From Dromaius novaehollandiae (Eukaryota > Chordata > Aves > Casuariiformes > Dromaiidae), in the NCBI RefSeq assembly GCF_036370855.1, contig NC_088110.1, positions 20,021,501 through 20,085,500 of the forward strand: 64,000 bases of DNA, written 5' to 3'. Positions within the stretch are counted from its first letter, which is position 1. Every line of letters begins with the position of its first letter. This document shows positions 39,119 to 49,235 of this stretch, piece by piece. The position numbers and the translations under genes are program-made. The notes beneath the pieces were generated by a model. That model made no database searches. It had not been told where the DNA came from and worked only from the letters and a program-made list of their open reading frames with translations.

Positions 39119-41160
39119 TAAGGCAGGGCTGAAGCTTCAAGTGCTGTAATTAGAAACTGTTGGCATCAACACTATAAATTCCCTTTTTGAGGGACTGATG
39201 ACCGGCCATAGTCATTTCACTCCAGCTGAAAACTGTCTTTTCAGATCTTAGAGTGTGAACTGTGATTATTTTTTAACAATTCAAAGAGGCTTTTAAAGCT
39301 ACAAGAAGAAAGTTAAACTGAAAAAAAATATGGAAGGAACATTTTATTCCAATGGGTAACCTTATTCTCCTCTTTACACAAACTTTGGTGGGGCCGGATT
39401 CTTCAACTCAGAAAACAAATTTCCTCACACCTTTCCCCTGCACACATGCATATACATATTTTCTGTTACAAAAAAGAAAGACTGGACATGTTATCTGATA
39501 ATTATCTCTGTCCATGAGGTCCATACTCTGTACAGAAAATTCTGTGTCTGCCTGGAAGGTCCCACTTTCCAGGTCTGAAATCTGGATGCCGGGAGTTGCT
39601 GATTCTGACAGTAGCTTTGACTCTCCTGTTGTGATTGCCAGGGAATCTGAGTCCTCCTCCATTCTGGGGTGGTGGATGTGCTGAGTAATAACTAGTGGGT
39701 GTTTACAAGGCTACTATTTTATTGGTTTGTGTTTAAGGATTGCTTACGCCTGGAGCAATGGAAAAGTGACTCTTTTTAAATGGATGAGTGTATGAATCCA
39801 AATAACAACTTCACATGAGCAGAAACATTAACCTCTTCTCCCTCTTTTTGCCCCTTCACCCCAGAAGCCCCCTGGGTAGCTGGGAGCTTACCCACTTGCC
39901 TTTGGTGGCTGAGCAGTTCGACACTGGAAAGGCATTTGTTCAAAAAGTGCTTGGGTCTCTTGAGAATCAGTTTTGTGAAATCCCATCTCAATTTCTGATC
40001 TATGTGGCTAAGATTTTTTTACATCCAGCAATTTATGGAGTTCAATGTTATGATTTCTACTGCAGAATTCTGGATTTTCTTCTACATACACATTTTCTTT
40101 GACTATGTAACAACTCTTCAGCTTTAAGAGAGACAGTTTTACCAGAACACAAAATGAGACAGTTAAACCTAAGGCTGTGCAAGAAACATGGGGATTAGGT
40201 AGGTTTTAGTCTTTGTTCCAGGACAGCATTTAGGCACTGCTATACTATAGCACGTGTAGACTAAAGTTTGGTAAACTTTGCAGCAGTGCTTAGCTTTTGC
40301 AGCAGAGTCTCTGAACAGCATAGATGATCAACTGCGTGCCTGTGTGGCGTGGGTTGTTCAGTGGTGGTTCCCGTGCTGCAGCCATGCCGTATGACTGATG
40401 AGGAGACGGTGTTGGTACCAGGGCTAGGGAGAGAGAATCAGGAGGGGCTGCTGAACGTGACAGTTTGGAGTTGTGCTGGGACTTAGATTCCCTATCAATT
40501 TATCCAGATTTAATTCTGGAATTGACAATGGTATTGACAGCGTACTGTTATCTCCTGTTTGTAAAAAGCCCTGGGATGACCTGTACCCTTTAGCTCTCTA
40601 TGGTATGTAGCATGTGCCTTGTGGCTGTGACCACACCAAGGTATGCACTTTTTGCAGCTGGGGAAGATGGTCACTTTGCACTAGCGTTCTACCATTGCCC
40701 ATGTAATTTCAACAGCAACTTCAGTGTGAAACATTGAAGGTTTTAATGATTAAGGACAAAAAATAAATTACGGGAGAGATACTGTCACATTGGTGTGACA
40801 GATTCTGTCTCCAGTAAAATGCTGTTCTGATAATCTGTAACTGTACCACAGATGTTATAAAGAGGGAAACTTTCTCCTGGTTTGGTATCTGGAAAACTGT
40901 AAAGGGCCTTTAGCAAGATGGTTCATGAAACAGCAAACAATGATGAAATTGTAATTGTAATGGTTTGACTTTGCATTTAAAATAACCCACGCCCTTCACA
41001 GGTGTTGCGTTTTAGGCTTTTTCCTTTTGCGGCATCATGTTTTGCATGCACCCTTCAGCTCTGTTTAGGAGCTTAGGAATTCCAGCCAAGGAGCTGCTAC
41101 GAAATACGTTTGCAGGATGGACTGTCCTGAATGCACGTGCTGTAGGTAACGGTGCGAGAA
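39119..41160. other. Intergenic stretch before the PLCG2 CpG island
   Basis: AT-rich. It holds the minus-strand candidate above and a + frame at about 39870-40102 preceded by a strong polypyrimidine tract and CACCCCAG. That frame reads (for example) FVQKVLGSLENQFCEIPSQF and is unrecognised. No repeat body is seen. Confidence 0.5.
39408..39662 (-). CDS. Candidate open frame, unrecognised acidic protein
   Basis: On the minus strand an ATG with a strong context (A at -3, G at +4) opens an 84-residue frame starting MEEDSDSLAITTGESKLLSE. It continues with acidic, serine/threonine-rich sequence to about residue 56 (MDLMDRDNYQ), then becomes less protein-like. I do not recognise it. It lies opposite and just downstream of the + strand candidate, so at most one of the two is likely to be real. 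A possible donor is GTATGG after residue 47 or so; no partner exon was identified. Confidence 0.2.
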   Translation of the reverse strand: MEEDSDSLAITTGESKLLSESATPGIQISDLESGTFQADTEFSVQSMDLMDRDNYQITCPVFLFCNRKYVYACVQGKGVRKFVF

Positions 41161-41652
41161 GACTGTGCGACTACAAACGAGGTCCGTTGGTTTGATCAGA
41201 GCACTGTCTAGTCCACCGGAGGCATCTCGGGATTTACAGAGTTGTGTGCAAATTGACTCACTGCAAGCACCTCAATGTGCTGCTGTATTGCCAATGAACG
41301 GTTTCAATTCAAGACCAAAGCAGGAAACCGCTCCTATCAATCATCTTCCCAGCCCCATCACGCAGACCGGGGACACGGCCGGCACCTCACGTTTCGCGGC
41401 GGGGCCTGGGCCAGGCCAGGTCTCAGCACGGCGGGACGCGTCAGGCCGGGAGTCACCTCAGACGGCAGCCGCCTGCGCTCCCCGCCCCAGCGGAGGGTGG
41501 CGCGTCCCACCGAGGGCTCCCGGTCACCCGGGAAGTTTAATTCCGGGCACGGTGAGTTTTGAAGCCTCTCGTCTCGCTCACAGAACTCACCTTCCTCCTT
41601 CGCGCCCCTGCGGTCGCCGTCGAGGCGCCACAGCCCGCCCGCCCGCGGGGAA

Positions 41653-41669
41653 CCGTTACGGCGTAACGG
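41653..41669. promoter_or_regulatory. Inverted pair of MYB-type sites
   Basis: CCGTTAC, a 3-nt spacer and GTAACGG form a perfect 7-nt inverted repeat. Each arm contains the MYB core YAACNG (TAACGG). It lies about 270 nt upstream of the E-box in the PLCG2 island. Confidence 0.45.
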
Positions 41670-41928
41670 CCGCTGCCCCTCAGGGCGGCTCCCGCCGCGC
41701 GGCCCCTCGCGCCCGGGACCCCCCCCCACCCCGGCTCTCCCTGCGGGCCCGGCCCCGCGCCGCCCTACTTCTCTCTCCGCCCGCCGCTCGGGGAGGCGGG
41801 GAAGGGCCGGCGGGGGGCGCCCTGCGGGGCGCCGAGGGCAGGCAGACGGCGGGGGGGGGCGCTGAGGGGCCGGCGCGGCGCGGTCCGGTCCCGCCTCAGC
41901 GCCAGGAGTTGCCCGCGGGGGCGGGGGG

Positions 41929-41938
41929 GTCACGTGAC
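41929..41938. promoter_or_regulatory. PLCG2: Palindromic GTCACGTGAC, CLEAR / E-box
   Basis: The exact 10-nt match to the CLEAR element recognised by the MiT/TFE factors (TFEB, TFE3, MITF) is also a strong USF E-box. It sits about 115 nt upstream of the exon 1 donor. Confidence 0.6.
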
Positions 41939-41939
41939 C

Positions 41940-42051
41940 GCCCCTTCCCGGCCGCGGCAGAAGCAGAAGTGGGAGCCCCGGGGCGGCGCGGGGCGCGGAG
42001 CGGCCGGGCCCGCAGAGGCGCCGGCGCGGACACCGGCAGCGGTGCGCGCAG
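41940..42051 (+). other. PLCG2: PLCG2 exon 1, non-coding (5' end uncertain)
   Basis: The 3' boundary is the donor GCGCAG|GTGAGG after 42051. PLCG2 is known to have a non-coding first exon, and the coding exon at 47144 begins with a clean acceptor, so an upstream 5' UTR exon is required. The 5' end given is a guess placed after the E-box. A short frame within it has no support as protein. Confidence 0.5.
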
Positions 42052-45000
42052 GTGAGGCGCGGGAGCGCGCGGCCCGGGGCGGGGCGGGGGGCGCCGGCTC
42101 CGCTGGGGCCCGCGAGCGGCAGGTGCCGGGGCGCGGCGGCAGCGAGAAGGCGCTGAGGGGCCCCGCTGCGCTGTCGCCCGCCGCGGGCCGTCCCACCCGG
42201 GGGGGAGGGCGGCTGGGCAGCGCCGCCGCCGGGCCCCTTGGCGTGTCAGCCCCGAGGCGTTAGCTTGGGGCGTCGGTTGCTGCGGCCGGGGCCGGTGACG
42301 CGCCCGGAGCAGGCGGGAGGGAGGCCCGCGGCCTGGGCGAGGCCCGGGGCCCGGTGCCGCGCTGCCTGGGCGGCCTGGAGGCACCTGCCGTGCCGCGGTG
42401 ACACGCAGCACGGGTCCGGCAGCGTCGTCTGAGCTGTCCTCCGCCCGCACCCTCGCTTATCGCTTGCCTTTGCCATGGTTTTTCCTTGTTTTCTCTGTTT
42501 TGTCAGAGCGTTGTAGGCTGATCTTGAGGCAAGAGTAGATTGGTTTTGAAATTGTGAAGTACTGTAATGAAGTTAAATGCGCGGTCCTTTGGATAAATGA
42601 AGGAGGTCTTTCTTCAGGGTCCGTGTTTGCGTGGTTACCGGCAGTGAGTCTTCCTTTCTCGTCTGAATTAGTCAGGCTCTCCAGTTAGAAAAGCGTAGAC
42701 GTTACCCTTGTGCTACTACGCAAACTACCAACGGCTCCGATCCTGCGTGCGAGACGGTGCCACCCAAGTTTTGCTCCCATAGTGCTGACAGTGTCACGCA
42801 TCAGCGTCTGTGTCTAAGCTAGACCTCAGGAGATGTTTCTGTGATTAGCAGCACACTTGTTCAGTCACTAGGCTGATGCTGAACTTCTCTACTTTAGGCT
42901 CCAATGACTCCTGCGTGCAAGAGAAGTAGTGCTTTTATTCCACATACGGGTGTCATACCCCGCTGGTTTGGAGGCAGCCAGATACTGTGTTGACGAGGGT
43001 CATAACAGGGTTTTGCTGGGTAGAAAACCTGTTGATTCAAACAGTTGTGCAGTGGTGGGTGTGAGACGACTGTTATAAAGGTTATGTCTAATATCAAGGG
43101 CTTCCGTTAGTTCTTTTGGGAGGTCAAATGTGTTTCACTGTTAGGAAACTTGCTGTAACGCCTATTCACAATTATTCTTAAACTTTTTCCCATGAGGATC
43201 GATACAGGAATGGTTTGTTAGATCAAATAATAAAATATTTCTTACTTCTTAATTTTTTTTATCTTCTACTGATGAAGTAGATATCCTCAGCTACAGTGTT
43301 GTTTCACAGTAAGTTAAAAACCTGGCTTTTGACTTAGGATTTAAGTTAGACTAAAAACAATGTTTGCTCTGTTTTTGGAAGAAAGAGCTGCTTTAAAAGG
43401 GGAAGTCCAGTATATTATATTCAGCGGAAACTGTTTAAGAAGCCACCTCTGAGAGGCAGTTCCTTTGTACTAAGAGACTACATCTCTCAAAAAATGTTTC
43501 ATTGCCTTTTATTAAATGGCTCTATTTAGAAACTCCTTTTCATGTGGCTCCAAGTCATGTTTCACTCTGATGCTACACCTTGTATTGTAAGAGGCAGATC
43601 AGGTGTATGTTTTGTTATATTCTTCAAGAAAAAAACTGTACTCATTTACACGTTGAGTTTTATTATTGCAGTTGAGGTATTAAGTGGTTGAAGCCTTGTT
43701 CTGAATTACGGTGTGTTCATTTGAGTACAATTCTTAATGAAGGGAGCAAAGTGAGAATGCTAGGTGTGCATTTTTTTTGTTTGAAAATCAAACACTGTTC
43801 AAAGATTATTATTATTTTTAAGAACCACCCATACTTGCTCTTCTGTTACTACAAAACATTGTAGCAAGAGGAGGAGACTCTGACTATCTTGTTAGATGCA
43901 AATCCATGGTCATTTAAATAATTATCTGTTTAGTCCCACAGAGTCAAAGAATTAGTTACATTCTAGCTAAAATCTACCCTTACTTATCACCCTTAAAAAT
44001 ATTTCACAGTTCTCAATCATAAGATTGGCATATATAATTGTTTTTCAGTATTAATAGAGAAGTGGAGTACCCTTTCCTTATACGGTAACAAACTAATAGA
44101 TATTGAACACCACATAAACTGTATAATGTTTTGCAAAACATGGAGTAAGACATGATTCCTGCCCTAGAGCACTTGAAGTTCACTGTAGGCAATGCAGAAA
44201 AGGCCACCCCGTAGATGAGAAGACACTGTTGTTTGCTTTGTGTGCCAAAAAAGAAAGTGTTTTGGTGAAGTGGTGGAATTCAAGAAGGGACAGGAAAGCT
44301 TGTGCTGGACAGCTTCAAAGTCTGGCAGATCAGCCTGTGGAAGCAGAGCAGTGGGACACAATGGTGAAGGAGAGTTTTGTAGTATTAATAAGAGAGAGCT
44401 GAAAGGAGAGCTCTTTAGTGAAGAGCAGGTCAGGAGACAGTGACATGGGGTGACGGGGAGGAGGGTTGGAAGAAGTCACGAAGGGGAAGCGAGAAGTGGC
44501 ACGGTCGAATTAGTTATCAACACGGAAACTGAAACTGCTTGTGATGGAGAGCAGTGGACTGAAGAGAGAGGAAGAGCCGCTGTGGCTGGTGGTTGAATGT
44601 GCCCAGAGATTCTTTAAACCTGTCCTGCTCCAGGAAGTGGGTAAGGGGGATGGTTGGGAACTGTGTGGCAGCAGCTCCTGCTACATGTGTGAAAATTATA
44701 TCACTTCTTTCTTTGTGCATGGATGAAAGAGCAGCTTCCAAGGCATGCTGCTTGTAAATAATCTTGCTGAGGGGTAGTCGAGGTTGCAATTAGCTGTTTG
44801 ATGTGATGATGTGTGGGAGATGGAACTACAGAAACGTGTTAATATTTATGAGAGCTCTTGCAAATGCATCTTCCTTCTGACTGTTTTTCTGCCAAGATGT
44901 GTCCCAAGTGTATGTGCATGAATACCTGCCACCTGACATGTGAGTAAGGAAAAACAGCCTTTATAGGAGTAACTACCACATAGCCATGAAGTCTTAAAAG

Positions 45001-47143
45001 TGCACGAACAGGCAGTTTGAGACATAGCAATCACTTCTTTCAGTATTTGTATTTACTTGTGTTTTTCCCTCACTTTCTTAAAAGTTCTCAGGAAGACAGT
45101 GGGTTTGTTCGAATTTCCTTGTCGGTCAGTGTAGTTCTAGTGCCCAAAGAGTTTACACGAGCTGTTGTCATTAGTTCTTGCATTTTCTTGTCGTTGAATT
45201 GCCCGTTCTCAGTCATTAGCATTTCCTCTCAGTTCCTCCTGATGTAATAGGAGAAGATGCAGGCTCCAGAGCCTTTGAGCCTTCCCAGATTTCAGAAGTC
45301 TCTTTGGGCAGCAAGTTAATGCTTCTGTTGTAAGGCAGAGCAAGAACAGCAAGCCTGCTGCAGTCACATAAGGACAGCATTTTGACCATCTGAAGATGGT
45401 ATTTGTATTGGCAATATTAAAAAAAAAAAATCCCAGGAGAGTGGAAGTGTTTTGAATGTGCTTCTAATCTATTGCAGAGATCTGTTCTCCCGTATTGATA
45501 TCTAGATTGTTAATACTCAACAACAGAAGGGTTTTCCAGATGTTTCTTACAGTCATGGAGATTGAACTATTCTCAGTTTCAAGAACTGAAGATTTTTTCA
45601 GCTTAACATAGAGCTCGCGAGGTTTTTTTATGAAACGTAAGTCTCCAAATATTATAAAACAATGAGCAAAGTCTTGTAGGAACAGTCATTTCTAATAAGA
45701 GCCACTTCTCATTCTCTCTCAAGTGGAGAAAATCTCCACAAGCAAAGATTTAATGGTAGGTAAGGGCTTGAAAGGGACTCGATAGGGTTGAAGTGATCCT
45801 TTTTTGACATTTTATGAGACCCTCAAAGTCATCAAATCAAGATGAGTACCTTCAAGGTTTGAACTTTGTTCAAGGAAGTGCACTTTACGTTGGACGTTCT
45901 AGTAATGTTTGCTGTTTTCTGAGGGGAAAAACAGCATTGCTATATGAAGACTTGAGTGGTTTGTTCTTCCTTTCTAGTACTATGAGGTGCTTGGTAAAAG
46001 AAAGGGCATTTGGACAGAATATGTGGTGCGTTAGGCTTATGTTTTACATCTGGTGTGCATGTATAGTTTATAATTGATATTCTTAATACTGAAAACCTGC
46101 TAGGTATTACAGAAAAGGGTTCTACTTATTATTCTACTAGGTTCTTTTCAGGCCAACAGTTCAAGACTGGCTCGTGTAACTGTCCCGTTGAATAATCCTA
46201 ATTTGGCCACTGGTTTTACTAGCAAAAAGGTGGAGGCTTAGTGAGCGAGATAAACTGGCATGATAAAAGCTATTTGTGCCGTATAATTGCATTTATACCA
46301 CTTTTTGGGGTAGGAAAGAATGTAGAAAATGTTGCAGAAAATGCTACAGACTCACTGAACGTTGCTCTTTTAGCAGATATTTTTTAACATGGTTCTGCTT
46401 TAGTTTGAACAGAAGAATTTTTCATGTTTCCTATGTGTTGCTCAGTTTTATTTATTTTTAATTGTTAGACTTAAATGCTTTCTTTATTACGACCCAGGTA
46501 TTGTTCTACTTGGATTTCGATGCTTTGCGTTCTTTCTAATTTTTGCTCTTTTGTCCTATTAGGTATACTTATGTTCAGTATTTCTTCCAGGTGGTCCTGT
46601 GTTTTCTGCCTGTGTCACATACCTTTATGTAGCAATGCTGATGAGATTTTAAAGATGGAAATCTGTGTTTGTAATGGTGGATGTGTACTTGCAATTGAAG
46701 GTTTGCATGCATAAAACAGCATATAGGGAAGTATGTTGATTCATATGATTTTACATATTTCGGCTAAGCTGACCACTGTATTTTACTCTGGAACACTGCC
46801 TAATGCTGTGTTGTTGCTAAAATAGAGGTGTTAGTCTTGCTGTGAGCTTTAAATCAATTCGTTGCCTGTGGTGGCTACTCCACCCAGCTCTTCATTTTTA
46901 ACTGCTTTTGTAACAATACGTCAGCAATTAGTGTCACCTCCCTCTGTGAAACCTATTCCTACTTTCTTGCAGGATAAATTGGCAAGATGCTGTTAATGTT
47001 CACCATGTATCTGCCATGTATTTGAATGGGAAGGAACCACTGCTGGGTAGCTTTAACTTATTTATACAAGTGTGCTTTTAAAGAAATAAGAAGCGTTGTT
47101 TTAAATACTGAATTTTCTCTCTTTCCTTGCTTTTTCTCTTCAG
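42052..47143 (+). other. PLCG2: PLCG2 intron 1
   Basis: GT-AG intron of about 5.1 kb. The first 400 nt continue the CpG island. The rest is AT-rich, with one possible ancient repeat fragment (44110-44190) and no other recognisable element. Confidence 0.6.
44110..44190. repeat. Possible ancient dispersed-repeat fragment
   Basis: ACATGGAGTAAGACATGATTCCTGCCCTAGAG (read in parts) followed by CACTTGAAGTTCACTGTAGG resembles the phrase 'AGACACAGTCCCTGCCC...GAGCTTACAATCTA' seen in old amniote repeats. It is decayed and the family is not certain. Confidence 0.3.
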
Positions 47144-47188
47144 CACGCTGAAAACTGTAAACGTTTGATTTAAAAAAAAGAAAAAAAA
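47144..47188 (+). other. PLCG2: PLCG2 5' UTR part of exon 2
   Basis: This 45-nt leader, from the acceptor TTTTTCTCTTCAG to the ATG, ends in an A-rich stretch with only G and T interruptions. An in-frame TAA (47171-47173) lies 18 nt before the ATG, which rules out an N-terminal extension within this exon. Confidence 0.85.
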
Positions 47189-47384
47189 ATGCCCAGAAAG
47201 AGTGTAGACTATGGAGTGCTGCCAGAGTATGAGAAAAGCCAGATTAAAAGGACCCTGGAGCTGGGAACTGTTATGACGGTGTTCAGTCTTAAGAAGAGTA
47301 ATCCAGAAAGGAGGACTATTCAAGTCATAATGGAAACCAGGCAGGTAGCATGGAGCAAGACAGCTGACAAGATTGAAGGATTCT
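47189..47384 (+). CDS. PLCG2: PLCG2, first coding exon (phospholipase C gamma 2)
   Basis: This exon encodes the first 65 residues and one base of codon 66, ending at the donor GGATTCT|GTGAGT. The peptide contains [39 protein letters not shown] and TADKIEGF. These match the N terminus of phospholipase C gamma 2 closely, including the start of its N-terminal PH domain. PLCG2 cleaves PIP2 to IP3 and diacylglycerol after B-cell-receptor, Fc-receptor or TREM2 signalling through SYK and BTK. Only this exon of the gene is in the window; the split PH domain, EF hands, X/Y catalytic halves and SH2/SH3 block lie beyond 64000. The first 11 residues ([11 protein letters not shown]) differ from the mammalian start while the rest is near-identical, as is usual for this N terminus. 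The ATG context is A at -3 and G at -1, with C at +4. Confidence 0.95.
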
Positions 47385-49180
47385 GTGAGTATTTGCAAAG
47401 TGTACCTGAACTTGGAGTTACTAATAAATTAATGTAATTGTCAAACATTGATTTAATGATGCTTTACATTAACATAATGATGCTTTTGGCTGAAAAGGAT
47501 TTGATAATTTCCTGGGGATATTCTGAACTGTTGCAGTAGGTGAAGAATCTTCTGTGGTTCACTAGTTATCTAAATAACATACTTGTGTTATTAACATGCT
47601 TTTCCCTTGACCCTATTCTCAAAGTTTTCATCTCTGACTCTGATGCTACCTGTGTTCTGTATGAATAGTGTTACTGAGTCAGAGCTCTTTTGCATCATCA
47701 AGCATCAAATTGTCTTGTAGATTAAAAGTTTTTTTTTACCCCTGCTCTCTTCAAAAAGACAAAGCCTCCAATACAGTATAACTGAGTTACAATTTCTATT
47801 TTTTAAGGAATTTGCAGTTTTAAGGTAGCAATTAGTATTTAGGACTGTTGCTGGAAAGTACCAGTGACTTAGGAGGATGAAGCTGCGAGAATGAGAGATG
47901 TTTTCAAGGTCCTGCGTCGATGCTGTCTCTTCAGCTGGTATCTGAACTGGCTAAAACCATCATTTATAACACTCTGGGAGATTAGAAGAGGACCATAAAG
48001 CTACGTGGGCCTGTAAAAGTTACAGAGAAGAATAAAGTGAAACTGGTTATCAGTTCTTACCAAACATGGTTGATGTCAAGCAAGCTCAGCTTGCAGTATT
48101 TGGGATGAGCAGTGCTATAGTTATAAAAAGTATGATTACTGTGCTTGCATATGACTGTATGTAAACTAATCTGTGTGGTGTTTTTTTTTTCTTTTTTAAA
48201 CTTCCAGGTATGGTTTTACCATGCAATTGCTAAATGGCTTTTGTATTCAATAAAGGAATTGAGTTGCTTGTCTGAGTTGCCAGAATCATTTAATGGTTAG
48301 CCTCAGCTAACATGAGAAGCTTGGTGCTGAGGAACTGGGGCTATTTGGGAAAAGAAGTTGTGATAAGGAATTGGAGTTCAGAGGTTGGGAACTGGGAAGG
48401 CTGAGCAGGTGTATTGAGGTGAGAGAGTAAAAACAGCATGAGAAACTTACAGAGGTGAGACTAGAATTTACTGAGCAGAGACAGGGATTTCTGTGAGAAG
48501 CAAGTCGATCAAGAAGAAAAAGGGGTTAGGAATGCGAGAAAGAGGTAGAACTGAGGCTAATTAAAAGTGAAAAAGATCACAGACATGGAGAATAAGCAGA
48601 TGTTTCTCCCTGTGGCATTTCTGGGTCTTGACTAAATATATGTGAATTCCATTAGGGAAAAAAGATCTACGTCATACTATTGCAGTGCTAGCCCACGTTC
48701 AGAGCAGCTGTGACTGGCACCAATTAGTAGTTCAAGTGGCAGGAGCCATCGTGCTGGTGTTCTCTGTGGCTGTAAGTACAAGTCATAGAAACAGGGGAGG
48801 TGGAAGAGATTGGAGTTTGTCCATTCATTGGTAGATTTCTTTTTTTAATGTAAATACATAGTGCAATAAAAATGCTGATATCTTTAAGGTTGTAAAGACA
48901 AGCACTGAGAAATTGCATGATTTTTGGGCTGTCTGAGCAACTTTAGTTCACGTCCCTGACATACAAGTAGTAAGTCTCCAGTTGCTAATGTTTCCACTGG
49001 ATTTTGTTGCATTCATTGCACAGAGTGGACCTGGAACAGGACATGTCATGGAATGAAGGACTGAGTTATCTCTAGGACCTTTTTATTATTGGTGGTAAAA
49101 ATTTGGTGGTGAGTAGTGTTCTGAGGAAAAACAAACAGGGCTAGGCATGTTGATTAACAGGGCACTCTGGATCATAATCT

Positions 49181-49235
49181 CACTGTGCTCCAGTTTCCTG
49201 TGTTCAAACTGATGGTAATTATCCCTTCCTATAAT
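49181..49235 (+). repeat. Possible MIR-like relic
   Basis: CACTGTGCTCCAGTTTCCTG followed by GATGGTAATTATCCCTTCCT resembles the MIR 'CTCTGTGCCTCAGTTTCC...GGGGATAATAATACTTCC' segment. Confidence 0.4.

Larger units (their letters stand above)
41380..42450 (+). promoter_or_regulatory. PLCG2: CpG island promoter of PLCG2
   Basis: This is the densest CpG stretch of the window, with several GC boxes (GGGGCGGGGC at 42076-42085 and GCGGGG words upstream), no TATA box, and an exact GTCACGTGAC at 41929-41938. It lies about 5 kb upstream of the PLCG2 start codon and contains a consensus splice donor after 42051. It is therefore the natural promoter for the gene. The transcription start is not visible from the sequence; the segment 41930-42000 is the likely area. 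Confidence 0.75.

Noticed and set aside
41165..42055. 296-residue open frame (+) across the PLCG2 CpG island
   Set aside because: The composition is R/P/G/A-rich as any frame in CG-dense DNA would be. It runs through promoter motifs and the exon 1 donor and resembles no known protein.
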